From assembly GCA_934167175.1 (NCBI GenBank), contig CAKPKF010000006.1:3096-67095 (forward strand): a stretch of DNA of 64,000 nucleotides, given 5' to 3'. Of the stretch, positions 44,125 to 53,485 are shown one piece after another. Below the pieces are notes generated by a model that worked only from the letters and a program-made list of their open reading frames with translations, searched no databases and was not told where the DNA came from. The stretch comes from an uncultured Clostridia bacterium (lineage in GTDB: Bacteria; Bacillota; Clostridia; TANB77; CAG-508). Every line of letters begins with the position of its first letter. Position 1 is the first letter of the stretch. The translations under genes and the position numbers were made by a program.

Positions 44125-44155
44125 ACTATACTTAAGTATAGTTTATTTTTTTATT
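44123..44155 (+). terminator. Terminator of greA
   Basis: AAACTATACTT followed by AAGTATAGTTT, a self-complementary stem, then T-rich sequence. Confidence 0.78.
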
Positions 44156-44164
44156 GATTTAAGT

Positions 44165-44203
44165 AAAAAGCAAAGAAAAAATTTTAATTTTTCTTTGCTT
44201 TTT
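44165..44203 (-). terminator. Terminator of ilvE
   Basis: AAAAAGCAAAGAAAAA pairs with TTTTTCTTTGCTTTTT around a short loop. It lies just after the minus-strand stop. Confidence 0.78.
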
Positions 44204-44208
44204 GTTTT

Positions 44209-45084
44209 TTAAATTTTATATCCATCTGTTCTAGTAATAGTTTTAAATGCTTGTCCTAATTTTTTCGTAATTGGACCACAAATACCATCACCAATTGTTC
44301 TATCATCAATATTAGTAACAGCTATTAATTCAGCAGCACTTCCAGAGAAGAAACATTCATCAGCAGAATAAACATTGAATAATGTGAATTCTTTCTCATA
44401 AATAGGAACATTAAGTTCTTTACAAATTTCAAATACACCTTTTCTTGTAATGCCATCTAATATACCAACATGGATAGGTGGAGTATATATTACACCATCT
44501 TTTACTATAAATATGTTATCACCAGTACATTCTGTTACTATGCCATCTTCGTTTAGCATAATAGCTTCAGATGCACCAGCACGGTTTGCTTCTATTTTTG
44601 CTAAAATATTGTTTAAATAATTTAATGATTTTATTTGTGGATCAACTATTGTTGCTTTATTTCTTCTTTGTGAAGAAGTAATAGCTGTCATTCCTTTTTC
44701 ATAAACTTCTTCAGGGTACATTTGTATAGCTCCTGCGATACAAATAATTTCAGGTTTTTTACATACATCTGGGTCAAGTCCAAGATCACCAATACCTCTT
44801 GTAACTATTAATCTGATGTATCCATTCTTAAGATTATTTTTTCTACAGCTTTCAGCTACAATTTCTGTCATTTCATCTTTTGAAACAGGGATTTCTAATC
44901 TTATAGCTTTAGCAGCATTATATAGTCTGTCCATATGTTCTTTACATTTAAAAATAATGCCATCATAGAGTCTAATGCCTTCAAAAATTCCATCTCCATA
45001 TAGAACGCCTCTATCGAAAACTGAAATTTTAGCTTCGTCCTTTTCAAAAAATTCTCCATTAATGTAAACGTATTGTTTGTCCAT
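44209..45084 (-). CDS. ilvE: Branched-chain amino acid aminotransferase
   Basis: PLP-dependent class IV aminotransferase, the last step of Val, Leu and Ile synthesis. Landmarks are VYINGEFFEKDEAKISVFDRGVLYGDGIFEGIR, the PLP Lys in IKSLNYLNNILAKIEAN, and GIVTECTGDNIF. The C terminus has ECFFSGSAAELIAVT. It has 291 residues. D-amino acid aminotransferases share this fold, but the overall pattern favours IlvE. GGAG precedes the ATG on the minus strand. Confidence 0.88.
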   Translation of the reverse strand: MDKQYVYINGEFFEKDEAKISVFDRGVLYGDGIFEGIRLYDGIIFKCKEHMDRLYNAAKAIRLEIPVSKDEMTEIVAESCRKNNLKNGYIRLIVTRGIGDLGLDPDVCKKPEIICIAGAIQMYPEEVYEKGMTAITSSQRRNKATIVDPQIKSLNYLNNILAKIEANRAGASEAIMLNEDGIVTECTGDNIFIVKDGVIYTPPIHVGILDGITRKGVFEICKELNVPIYEKEFTLFNVYSADECFFSGSAAELIAVTNIDDRTIGDGICGPITKKLGQAFKTITRTDGYKI

Positions 45085-45173
45085 AAACTCAACTCCTTTA
45101 ATTTAATTATTTATCATATTATGTATTATATGAATTCACAATATATTATCATATCGAAAAAGTTATGTCAAAT

Positions 45174-45202
45174 TTGATTTTATAATAATTATATGGTATA
45201 AT
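45174..45202 (+). promoter_or_regulatory. Promoter of the DEAD-box helicase gene
   Basis: TTGATT, 17-base spacer, perfect TATAAT (45197-45202). The roughly 100-base untranslated leader that follows is a feature often seen for cold-regulated helicase genes. Confidence 0.6.
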
Positions 45203-45310
45203 GTGGAAATGTGATAAAAAAATGAGATATTATAAAATATTAGTGATTTTTAGAAAAATTTAAGAAAATATGGTTAGTCTAAAAATGTATTGATAAGAGT
45301 GGAGGAATTT

Positions 45311-46867
45311 GTGAAAAAAGAATTAAAATTTGAAGAGTTGAATCTATCAAAAGAATTAAAAAGGGCACTTGAAGAAAACGGGTATAAAGTTGCAACAGAG
45401 ATACAACAAAAATCTATACCACATATTATAGAAGGAAGAGACATAATAGGACAATCAAAAACAGGTACAGGTAAAACAGCATCATATGGGTTGCCAATTA
45501 TTGAGAAAATAAATCCAGATAATAAAAAGGTACAAACAATTATATTATGTCCTACTAGAGAATTGGCTGTGCAAGTATCAGAAGAAATGAGAAAATTTTT
45601 GAAATACAAAGAAGGAATAAAGTGTTACGCAATTTATGGTGGACAACCAATAGAGAAACAAATAATGGCATTAAAGAAAGGAGTACAAATAGTTATAGGA
45701 ACTCCAGGTAGAGTTATGGATCATATGAGAAGAAAAACTTTAAAATTAGATAATGTAAAAATATGTGTACTAGATGAAGCAGATGAAATGCTTAATATGG
45801 GATTTGAAGAAGATATAAATACAATATTGAAAAAAGTTCCAGAGAATAGGCAAACTGTTTTATTTTCAGCAACTATGAGTAAAAAAATATTAGAAATAGC
45901 AAAAAAATATTTAAAAAATCCAGTAAGTGTAAAAATAAAAGCAGAAGAGTTAACCGTAAATAATATAAAGCAGATATCAATTAATATAAAAGAATGTATG
46001 AAAGATGAAGGACTAATGAGATTAATAGAAGCATATAATCCTAAAAAAGTCATAGTGTTTTGCAATACAAAGAAAAAAGTAGATAATTTAATAGAAACTT
46101 TAAAATTGAAAAATTATAAGGCAGAAGCATTGCATGGGGATATAAAACAAAGTCAAAGAGACAGAATAATGAAAAGACTAAAGAATGGAGAGTTTCAAAT
46201 TTTAGTTGCTACAGATGTTGTTGCAAGAGGTATAGATATACAAGATCTAGAATTAGTTATAAATTATGATGTGCCTCAAGAAGAGGAATATTATGTTCAT
46301 AGAATAGGTAGAACAGGAAGAAATGGAAATACAGGAAAGGCATTTACATTTGTTGTAGGAAAAGAAAAGAACAAAATTAACAGCATACAAAAATATGCAA
46401 ATACTAAAATAGAAGTGGGAAAAATTCCTACTATAAACGAAATCAAAAAAATAAAAAATGAGAAACTAATAAATAAAATACAAGATATAATAGATAGTGA
46501 TGCTGAAAATAATACTAACAACGAAGTGTTAAATGTGCTATTAGAAAAAAACAAAGATGTTAATGTAGTAACAAAGGCATTATGGACTTTAGTAGTTGGA
46601 AAACAAGAAGAACAAAAAGAAATAAAACAAGAAAATGTAAAGATATTTTTAAATTTAGGAAGAAAAGATAAAATAATGGTAAAAGACATATTAGGTAGTA
46701 TTTCTTCAAATGTAGCTATCTCAAGTTCAGAAATAGGAAAAATAAATATACTAGATAAATTTTCGTTCATAGAAATTCCTGGAGAATATATAGATGATGT
46801 GTTAACAGGAATGAAAGGAAAACAAATAAAAGGAAAAAACTGTAGTCTAGAAATTGCAAATGGATAG
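45311..46867 (+). CDS. DEAD-box ATP-dependent RNA helicase (CsdA/DeaD-like)
   Basis: RNA helicase of the DeaD/CshA type. It has the Q motif, motif I SKTGTGKTASYG, PTRELAVQ, TPGRVMD, DEAD (VLDEADEML), SAT, and helicase C motifs VATDVVARGID and HRIGRTGR. A linker (about 390-440) leads to a DbpA-type RNA-binding domain at the C terminus, which in homologues directs the enzyme to rRNA. An open frame extends upstream, but GGAGG at 45301-45305 points to the GTG at 45311 (518 residues). rsmB follows after 27 bases, consistent with a role in ribosome assembly. Confidence 0.94.
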   Translation: MKKELKFEELNLSKELKRALEENGYKVATEIQQKSIPHIIEGRDIIGQSKTGTGKTASYGLPIIEKINPDNKKVQTIILCPTRELAVQVSEEMRKFLKYKEGIKCYAIYGGQPIEKQIMALKKGVQIVIGTPGRVMDHMRRKTLKLDNVKICVLDEADEMLNMGFEEDINTILKKVPENRQTVLFSATMSKKILEIAKKYLKNPVSVKIKAEELTVNNIKQISINIKECMKDEGLMRLIEAYNPKKVIVFCNTKKKVDNLIETLKLKNYKAEALHGDIKQSQRDRIMKRLKNGEFQILVATDVVARGIDIQDLELVINYDVPQEEEYYVHRIGRTGRNGNTGKAFTFVVGKEKNKINSIQKYANTKIEVGKIPTINEIKKIKNEKLINKIQDIIDSDAENNTNNEVLNVLLEKNKDVNVVTKALWTLVVGKQEEQKEIKQENVKIFLNLGRKDKIMVKDILGSISSNVAISSSEIGKINILDKFSFIEIPGEYIDDVLTGMKGKQIKGKNCSLEIANG

Positions 46868-46894
46868 TAAAAAAATAGAAGGATGATATGAAAT

Positions 46895-48202
46895 ATGAGG
46901 GTTGATAAAGCAAGAGAAATTGCATTAAAATGTTTATATAAAGTAGAAAAACAAGAAGCATATTCAAATATTATTTTAGACAAAGAAATAGAAAAAAATA
47001 GAGAATTTTTAAATATGAAAGATATAGGATTAATATCTGAATTAGTATATGGGGTAACAACATGGAAATTGACAATAGATTATATTATACAAAAATATTC
47101 TAAAATTAAGTTAAAAAAAATATCAGATTGGATAATAAATATTTTAAGAATAGGAGTATATCAAATAATATTTTTAGATAAAATCCCAAAATCAGCAGCA
47201 GTAAATGAAAGTGTTATATTAACAAAAAAATACGGAATTAAATCAGTAAGTTTTGTTAATGCTATACTAAGAAAGATTGATAAAGATGATTTTGAAGAAG
47301 TAAAAAATATTAAAGATGCAAAACAAAGAATATCTATAAGTACTTCAATGCCATTGTGGCTTGTAGAAGAATTATCAAAATATCATGAACTAGAAAAAGT
47401 AGAGGAAATATGTTTAGCTAGCAATTTAAAACCAGATATAACTATAAGAGTAAATAAATTGAAAATATCAAAAAAAGATTTTATAAATAAATTAAAAGAG
47501 ATGAATATTGATTATGAAGAATGTGAACTTGAGAACTTTTTAAAACTGAAAAAATTGAAAAATATTTCGAATTTGGAATTGTTTAAAAAAGGATATTTTA
47601 CTATTCAAGATGAATCTGCTGGATTACCAGTAGTTGTGTTGAATCCAAAGAAAAAAGAGTGTATTCTAGATGCTTGTAGTGCACCTGGGGGAAAAACAAC
47701 ACAAATGGCAGAGATGATGGAAAATGAGGGTGAGATTATTGCATGGGATTTGTACAAAGAAAGGTTAAGTCTAGTAAAGCAAAATGCTGAAAGATTGGGG
47801 ATAAAAATTATAAAAACTGAAGAAAAAAATTCAAGTAAATTAGATGAAAAGTATATAGAAAAATTTGATAAAATATTATTAGATGTACCATGTTTAGGTA
47901 TTGGAGTAATAAGAAGAAAGCCAGATATAAAATGGAAAAGAAAAAAAGAAGATATAAATGAAATTTGCAAAATTCAATTAGAAATATTGCATACATGCTC
48001 TAAGTATTTAAAAAAAGGAGGATGTTTAGTATATTCTACATGTAGTATTTTAGAAGAAGAAAATCAAAAAATAATAGAAAAATTTATAAAAAATGGCAAA
48101 TTCAAATTGTCGAATATAGGCGAAAAATCTTGTGGAAGTATAACAAGATATCCAAATAAAAATTACGATGGATTTTTTGTTTGCAAATTAGAAAAACTAT
48201 AA
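46895..48202 (+). CDS. rsmB: 16S rRNA m5C967 methyltransferase RsmB
   Basis: Methylates cytosine in 16S rRNA using SAM. The N-terminal NusB-like RNA-binding domain (about 1-140) has REIALKCLYKVEKQEAYSNIIL. The SAM motif is ILDACSAPGGKTTQMA, and the two Cys are in LDVPCLGIGVIRRKPDIKW and YSTCSILEEEN. It has 435 residues. It follows the helicase gene closely and is closed by a 24-bp terminator. Confidence 0.95.
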   Translation: MRVDKAREIALKCLYKVEKQEAYSNIILDKEIEKNREFLNMKDIGLISELVYGVTTWKLTIDYIIQKYSKIKLKKISDWIINILRIGVYQIIFLDKIPKSAAVNESVILTKKYGIKSVSFVNAILRKIDKDDFEEVKNIKDAKQRISISTSMPLWLVEELSKYHELEKVEEICLASNLKPDITIRVNKLKISKKDFINKLKEMNIDYEECELENFLKLKKLKNISNLELFKKGYFTIQDESAGLPVVVLNPKKKECILDACSAPGGKTTQMAEMMENEGEIIAWDLYKERLSLVKQNAERLGIKIIKTEEKNSSKLDEKYIEKFDKILLDVPCLGIGVIRRKPDIKWKRKKEDINEICKIQLEILHTCSKYLKKGGCLVYSTCSILEEENQKIIEKFIKNGKFKLSNIGEKSCGSITRYPNKNYDGFFVCKLEKL

Positions 48203-48260
48203 GAAACTGTAACAGAATTGTAATATTACAAAAATATTACAATTCTGTTACAGTTTTATT
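48203..48260 (+). terminator. Very long terminator stem after rsmB
   Basis: A perfect stem of about 24 bp (AAACTGTAACAGAATTGTAA and onward with its complement), 5-base loop, then TTTTATT. It is the longest terminator-like hairpin in the window. Confidence 0.88.
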
Positions 48261-48422
48261 GCTTATATTGACTTTTGTAAAAAATAGAATAAAATATACA
48301 CATAGAAAAATGTAAATTGCAAAATAAAACCAAAAAATACAAGTATTAAATTCAAAAATTTACAGATTATAATAAAGAAAAACAATAGATGATAAAATAT
48401 AATAGAACAAAGGAGAAATAAA

Positions 48423-50048
48423 ATGCCAAGTTGCTTAGGATTATATATTGAAAATAATATAATTAAATATGCTAAAGTAGTTAAAGACAACAATACATTT
48501 AAAGTAGAGTCATTTGGCATGAAGTTTTATGATAAATTAAATGAAACAATAAGTCAAATTATAGCAGAAACTTATAGTTACAAAACGCCGATAGTAACCA
48601 ACTTATCAGATGAATTTTATAACTATTTTTATATGTTTAGTTTATTAAATAAAAATGACTTACAAAAAGCAATAGCTACAGAATTTGAATCATTATGTTA
48701 TGATAAAGGTTATAATATAGATGCACTAGAAAAAAGATTTATTATAGTGGATGGAAAAGCAGGAAATGAAAAGGTAAAAGTAATACATGTAGCGGCAAAC
48801 AAAGCAGAAATAGCTAGAAAAATTCAACAATTGGATGGACACAAAATAAAAGAAATTGTCCCATTAGGAATGACTATATCAAATTTAGTGGATATATCTA
48901 AAAAGGAAAATTTTGCAATAGTAAATATAGAAGATAAAACTAGTATTACAATAGTTATAGATAAAAAAATAGTAAATGTACAACTTATAGATGAAGGAAC
49001 AGAAGAGATATTAAGAAAAATTAATTTAAAAGAAAATTCATATACAAAAGCATATGAAATATGTAAAAATACGACAATATATACAAATGAAGGACAAGAA
49101 TTGCAAGATGATATCGAAACAGAATATAATGCATATTTGGACTATATAATGCCAACATTATATTCAATTGTAGGAAAAACAAGAAAATTAATCAATGAAT
49201 TAGAAGAAAAAGTTGATAAAGTATATATAACAGGAACGGCATCTGCTATAAACAACATAGATTTATATTTTCAAGAATATTTGAAAAATGTAGAATGCAC
49301 AATCTTAAAACCATATTTTATAACTAAAGTTGGAAAAAAAATCAATATAAAAGATTATATTGAAGTTAATTCAGCAATTGCATTAGGTATGCAGGGATTA
49401 GGAGAAGGTTTAAAAAATATTAATTTTAAAAAGTCTAGTATAATGGACAAATTGCCAGAATGGCTTACATTGGATGTAGGAAGCTTGAATTTGAAAAATG
49501 TAAATTTAAAAGCACCTTCATTAGATTTTAAAGGTTCATTGGATGCAATTGAAAGAAATATGGTAAGGACAATAAGCGCAATACTAATTACAATAATAGC
49601 ATATTCAGCATTTTCAATGATAACAAAAAAACAAATAGATAATAAGGCACAAGAAATACAAGATGCAACTACAGAAACAAATAAACAAATAAGCCTAGCA
49701 CAAGCAGATAGTTCAAGATTACAAACAATAACAAGCAAGTACGAAACAAAAATTCAAAATATAAATGATATAAATTCTAAAAAAGCAAGTAAATCACAAA
49801 ATAGAAATGCAATACCAAATTTGTTGAATCAAATAATGACAATAATACCTAAGAATGTTCAAATAACTTCAATAGAAAATACTAGCGGAACAAAAATAGT
49901 AATTAATGCTCAAGCAGAAAAATATGAACAATTAGGATATTTTAAAGCTAAACTAAAAACACAAATGATACTAACAAATGTTACTTCTACAAGCGGTGTT
50001 AAACAAGATAATCTTGTAAAAATTACGATAGAAGGTGATTTACCATGA
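48423..50048 (+). CDS. Fused PilM-PilN type IV pilus assembly protein
   Basis: Inner-membrane platform component of the type IV pilus. Residues 1-330 form a PilM-like actin fold (LGLYIENNIIKYAKVV, then FAIVNIEDKTSITIVIDKK and VDKVYITGTASAI). A membrane helix at about 380-398 is followed by a coiled coil (about 405-450) and a PilN-like C-terminal domain (NLLNQIMTIIPKNVQITSIENTSG). Normally these are two proteins that bind each other, so the fusion makes sense mechanically. It is the first gene of the pilus operon and its stop overlaps the next start (ATGA). Confidence 0.82.
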   Translation: MPSCLGLYIENNIIKYAKVVKDNNTFKVESFGMKFYDKLNETISQIIAETYSYKTPIVTNLSDEFYNYFYMFSLLNKNDLQKAIATEFESLCYDKGYNIDALEKRFIIVDGKAGNEKVKVIHVAANKAEIARKIQQLDGHKIKEIVPLGMTISNLVDISKKENFAIVNIEDKTSITIVIDKKIVNVQLIDEGTEEILRKINLKENSYTKAYEICKNTTIYTNEGQELQDDIETEYNAYLDYIMPTLYSIVGKTRKLINELEEKVDKVYITGTASAINNIDLYFQEYLKNVECTILKPYFITKVGKKINIKDYIEVNSAIALGMQGLGEGLKNINFKKSSIMDKLPEWLTLDVGSLNLKNVNLKAPSLDFKGSLDAIERNMVRTISAILITIIAYSAFSMITKKQIDNKAQEIQDATTETNKQISLAQADSSRLQTITSKYETKIQNINDINSKKASKSQNRNAIPNLLNQIMTIIPKNVQITSIENTSGTKIVINAQAEKYEQLGYFKAKLKTQMILTNVTSTSGVKQDNLVKITIEGDLP

Positions 50049-50776
50049 GAAAAATATTAATTAGTGCTTTATCAGTAATTTTACTAGCATTATTAGCTGT
50101 TACTATGGTAAAAGGAGTTCATATAAAAAATTTCAATATACTGAGTATAGCAGAAATAAAAAATGAAAGAGATAATTTAGATAAATCACTACAAAATTTA
50201 AGAGCACTTACAGCTACGAAATATCCGAATACAGTTGAACAATTAAATAATAATGCTAAAGTTCTTTTAGAAAAAAAAGAGGAATATTCAAATTTAGTAT
50301 TCTTTAGTAGTGATGAAGAAGTAAGAAAAGCAAATAGTTATGAAAATTATGAAATGGAGTATTTGTGGTCTAAGATAGGAAATCATGCTACTAAACATGG
50401 TGTTGTATTGGACTTTAAAGTAATGAATAAATCAAATAATAATTCAACTACGGCAGGAAGTTTAAAATATTATGATTTGAACTTTGTTGTAACAGGTGCA
50501 TATGTACCAATTACTGATTTTATTTCTTCAATAGAAAATGATCAATCATTAGGGTTCAGGATCGAAAACTTTAAATTAATACCAAGCGATAACAATAATT
50601 CATTACAAGGAAGCTTTACGGTTAGGGATGTCGCAATAGATATAGATTCTGCAACACAACAAACAGACAACAACAGTAGTAAGAATAAAGAAACAAAAAA
50701 TAATACAAACAATACAACAAATACAAACAATGAAAAGAGTGCAACAAATACAACAAACAATACAACTCAGCAATAA
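50045..50776 (+). CDS. PilO-like pilus assembly protein
   Basis: Bitopic protein with a cytoplasmic start of only three residues, one membrane helix (about 4-22), a coiled coil (about 35-85) and a PilO-like ferredoxin-fold domain (about 110-200, YDLNFVVTGAYVPITDFISSIEND). The last 30 to 40 residues are low-complexity Asn and Thr, as in the next protein. It is coupled to the PilMN gene by a 4-base overlap. It forms the PilN-PilO pair of the platform. Confidence 0.78.
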   Translation: MRKILISALSVILLALLAVTMVKGVHIKNFNILSIAEIKNERDNLDKSLQNLRALTATKYPNTVEQLNNNAKVLLEKKEEYSNLVFFSSDEEVRKANSYENYEMEYLWSKIGNHATKHGVVLDFKVMNKSNNNSTTAGSLKYYDLNFVVTGAYVPITDFISSIENDQSLGFRIENFKLIPSDNNNSLQGSFTVRDVAIDIDSATQQTDNNSSKNKETKNNTNNTTNTNNEKSATNTTNNTTQQ

Positions 50777-50852
50777 AATAATACAATATATATAGAAAAA
50801 CAAAAAATATTGCACCAAAACAATAAATTATAGAGAAGGAGAAATTCAAAAT

Positions 50853-51317
50853 ATGGCAAAATCAATAATAAAAGAAATTATAATTATATTGTTATTAGTA
50901 ATTGCAATCATATTGGCATTAGGAGTATTATTTTATGATTATATCCCAACAAGGGAAGTAGTGCCAGTACCAGAAAAATATACAGTTCCAGATACAATAA
51001 AAGAAGAATTAGCATCTGAAGTATCAGATTTGGATAATACACCAGTTGCTAATTATGAAATTACAGAATCAGATTTGGATTTATATGAAAAAACTAAAAG
51101 TTATGACGCTGGAAAGGTAAATCCATTTTCAAGTACCGCTATAACTTCAACAGATACAGGAAAACCAGCTAATAGCAGTGGAACAAGTAATAATACTACT
51201 ACCACAAATGAAAACAATACAACCAATGACAAAAATAGCAATAAGCAGGAAAAAAATCCGATAACAGGTGAAACAAACGTGACAGGAACAATATATGAAG
51301 ATACTGGAAAAAAATAA
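50853..51317 (+). CDS. Small membrane protein of the pilus operon (PilP-like position)
   Basis: A 154-residue protein with one N-terminal membrane helix (about 4-28), an acidic middle part, the motif KVNPFSS near residue 90 (PilP-type proteins have a similar DPF/NPF) and a C-terminal low-complexity tail of Asn, Thr and Ser. Its place after PilO and this motif suggest a PilP-like partner, but the similarity is weak. AGAAGGAG precedes the ATG. Confidence 0.62.
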   Translation: MAKSIIKEIIIILLLVIAIILALGVLFYDYIPTREVVPVPEKYTVPDTIKEELASEVSDLDNTPVANYEITESDLDLYEKTKSYDAGKVNPFSSTAITSTDTGKPANSSGTSNNTTTTNENNTTNDKNSNKQEKNPITGETNVTGTIYEDTGKK

Positions 51318-51383
51318 TTAAATTAGGTTATATTTATTTTTCAATATAGATATAAACAAAATATAATAAGGAGGATTTTATTT

Positions 51384-51611
51384 ATGTTAAGAAAAGAAGA
51401 AAAAGGTATTACACTAGTAGCATTAGTAATTACTATTATAGTACTATTAATTCTAGCAGGAGTTTCAATATCATTAGTAATAGGTCAAAATGGACTTATT
51501 ACAAGATCTAAAACAGGAGCTAACACATATCAAAAAGCAGCAGCTAATGAAACAAATCAATTAAATACTTTCTCAAATGAGTTTAATACACTTATAGACA
51601 AAGTTGATTAA
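51384..51611 (+). CDS. Type IV pilin-like protein (short major pilin candidate)
   Basis: A 75-residue prepilin. A short positively charged leader (LRKEEKG) is followed by ITLVALVITIIVLLILAGVSIS, the hydrophobic helix cut after Gly by the prepilin peptidase. The usual Phe at +1 is Ile, and the Glu at +5 is Ala, a variant common in Clostridia. The globular part is very short. AAGGAGG precedes the ATG. Three prepilin-like genes exist in this operon; this one may be the major subunit by its strong ribosome-binding site. Confidence 0.85.
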   Translation: MLRKEEKGITLVALVITIIVLLILAGVSISLVIGQNGLITRSKTGANTYQKAAANETNQLNTFSNEFNTLIDKVD

Positions 51612-51714
51612 TAGATAACAACTTAGAGGCATATGCATTAAAAATGTATATGCCTAATTTACTATAAAACCCAAATAATAGAAATATAAAATGGAATAAA
51701 AGGGGGAATTAAAT

Positions 51715-52542
51715 GTGAATATTATAATATATATTCTTATTTTCATAATAGGAACTTTATTTGGAAGTTTCTTTTCACTAGCGGTATATAGAATACCATT
51801 AAAAGAAGATATAACACATAAACACTCTTTTTGCCCTAAATGTAACCATAAACTAGGCTTTTGGGATTTGATTCCAATACTTAGTTACATATTTCTAGGT
51901 GGAAAATGTAGATATTGTAAACAAAAAATTAAACCTAGATATATATTATTAGAAACATTGTCTGGATTGACATTTGTTTTATTTGCCTTTTCTTTGAATC
52001 TAGATTTTTATAATTTGTCTATTCAAGAAATAAGCACATTTGTCCTAGGAATATTATATTTTGTAGGATTGTTTATAATCGCTGGAATAGATAAGGAAAA
52101 AAGACAAATACAAACAAATGTATTGATATATGGAGTAATAGTAGAACTATTATATATGATATATCTATATACATTAGAAAAAGTTAATATATATGGATAT
52201 GTTATATATGTTTTTATAATGACAATATTAATAGCAATAGATATAATGTATTTTAGAAAAAAGGCAAAATCTAATTATTTTATTCAAGTATTAATATTAC
52301 TTTCATATATATTAACTTTCTGTGGAATGGCTAAAACAATTACTACAATTATATTTACAGTGCTTGTGATAGTTATAAAAGGTATTATAGCTAGTATTCA
52401 AAAACAATTTAACAAAGTGAGAAAAGATGATGAGAATAATCTTATAGATTATAAAATAATTCCATTAGGTTTTTTCCTATGTACTTCAAATATTCTTGTA
52501 ATGATTGTTACTAATTTATTATCATATATTATTAAAATTTAG
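51715..52542 (+). CDS. pilD: Prepilin peptidase (PilD family)
   Basis: Membrane aspartic protease that cuts prepilin leaders. The N-terminal part has GSFFSLAVYRIP and the zinc-binding CPKC and CRYC pairs, and GIDKEKRQIQ carries the first catalytic Asp. The second Asp motif (GxGD in most) is not evident; candidates are IDIMYFR and LIDYKIIPLG. About seven hydrophobic segments cover the rest of 275 residues. The GTG at 51715 is used (the overlapping ATG at 51713 is out of frame), after GGGGGAA. Confidence 0.88.
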   Translation: MNIIIYILIFIIGTLFGSFFSLAVYRIPLKEDITHKHSFCPKCNHKLGFWDLIPILSYIFLGGKCRYCKQKIKPRYILLETLSGLTFVLFAFSLNLDFYNLSIQEISTFVLGILYFVGLFIIAGIDKEKRQIQTNVLIYGVIVELLYMIYLYTLEKVNIYGYVIYVFIMTILIAIDIMYFRKKAKSNYFIQVLILLSYILTFCGMAKTITTIIFTVLVIVIKGIIASIQKQFNKVRKDDENNLIDYKIIPLGFFLCTSNILVMIVTNLLSYIIKI

Positions 52543-52551
52543 GGGCATAGT

Positions 52552-53029
52552 ATGAGAATTTATAAAAATGTAAAAAGTGAAAAAGGTATTACTGGAGTAG
52601 ATATAACAATATCAATTTTAATGATAGCTATATTTACAGCCATTATTGCAACTTTATCATATAATATATATGTTACATCGGTTACACAAAAAAGGGCAAC
52701 AATTGCTTCGAATTATTTAATAGATATTTTTGAAAGTATAGATAATATGAGTTATGAAAATGTAACCGTGAACAATATAATATCTAAAATTTCTGATATA
52801 GATTCACGGAAATGGTACAACTAAGAAAATCATAAGTGGTAAAGAGAGTGGGACAGATACAGAATTAAAAACACCATATAGAGTGGAAATAGCAGTAGAA
52901 AATTATAATGATACCGCTGAAGGAAAAGGTAAAGAAGATATTATTAAAACTGTAACATTGCAAATCAAATATAATGTTGCTAAAAAAGAAGAAACAATAC
53001 AAATAAAAAGGTTAAAACTAAAAGAATAA
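52552..53029 (+). CDS. Prepilin-like minor pilin, interrupted by one CGGA +1 frameshift
   Basis: Prepilin with leader RIYKNVKSEKG and hydrophobic helix ITGVDITISILMIAIFTAIIA, having Asp at +5 in place of Glu. Frame 0 stops at 52822-52824, after 90 residues. Skipping C52807 in the in-frame CGG-A continues as IDS-G-NGTTKKIISGKESG and runs to TAA at 53027-53029, giving 158 residues. The C-terminal part (VTLQIKYNVAKKEETIQIKRLKLKE) is a typical pilin-like beta ending, so the restored frame is coding. It lies 9 bases after pilD and 12 before the next pilin gene. Confidence 0.82.
52807..52810 (+). other. CGGA +1 frameshift site in the minor pilin gene
   Basis: Frame 0 reads gat tca CGG aaa tgg tac aac taa. 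Skipping C52807 reads gat tca GGA aat ggt aca act aag and continues to a stop 219 bases later. It has the same form as the sites in uvrC and znuC. Confidence 0.82.
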
Positions 53030-53041
53030 AGGAGACTAACT

Positions 53042-53467
53042 ATGAAAAATGAAAATGGTGTAACTTTAGTAGCACTAACTATATATATTATTGCTTTTGC
53101 AATTGTCATAGGGATAATATCAGTATTGACTTCATTTTTTTATAGTAATGTAGTGAATTTATCTGATACGGGGGAAAATGCATCAGAATTTAGTATTTTT
53201 AATATGTATTTTCTAGAAGATATTAAAGAAGAAGGAAATAAGGTTGCAAGAGTAGATGAAAATGGAAAATATATATCATTTTCTAACGGAAATACTTATA
53301 TTTTTCAAGATAATCATATATATAAAAACAAAGTAAAAATTTGTGATAATGTAACCGATTTTAAAGTAGAAAAACAAAAAGATGGAAAAGAAACGGTTAC
53401 TGTTTTTATAAAAATAGGTGACAATATGGAGTTTAGCAAAACAACACAATATGTTATGAATAATTAG
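53042..53467 (+). CDS. Prepilin-like minor pilin
   Basis: A 141-residue prepilin: leader KNENG, then VTLVALTIYIIAFAIVIGIISVL, again with Ala at +5 instead of Glu. The C-terminal part has strands with NGKYISFSNGNTYIFQDNHIY and ends in TVFIKIGDNMEFSKTTQYVMNN. AAAGGAG lies about 9 bases before the ATG, 12 bases after the recoded pilin gene. It is likely to be a minor pilin in the tip complex. Confidence 0.78.
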   Translation: MKNENGVTLVALTIYIIAFAIVIGIISVLTSFFYSNVVNLSDTGENASEFSIFNMYFLEDIKEEGNKVARVDENGKYISFSNGNTYIFQDNHIYKNKVKICDNVTDFKVEKQKDGKETVTVFIKIGDNMEFSKTTQYVMNN

Positions 53468-53485
53468 AACAGAAGGGAGATAAAA

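Noticed and set aside
46297..46983. Minus-strand open frame of 228 codons
   Set aside because: Antisense shadow of the helicase and rsmB genes; Phe/Ser-rich with no recognisable domain.
284..52810. Transcriptional slippage or -1 ribosomal slippery sites as the cause of the four frameshifts
   Set aside because: No A or T run of about nine lies at the junctions, no X-XXY-YYZ heptamer is present, and the needed change is removal of one C in each case.
284..52810. CGG read as Arg followed by a skipped A
   Set aside because: It would give the same downstream frame, but Arg in place of Gly at KAIL-G and DIN-G of znuC and APCV-G of uvrC fits the families less well. It cannot be fully excluded without peptide data.
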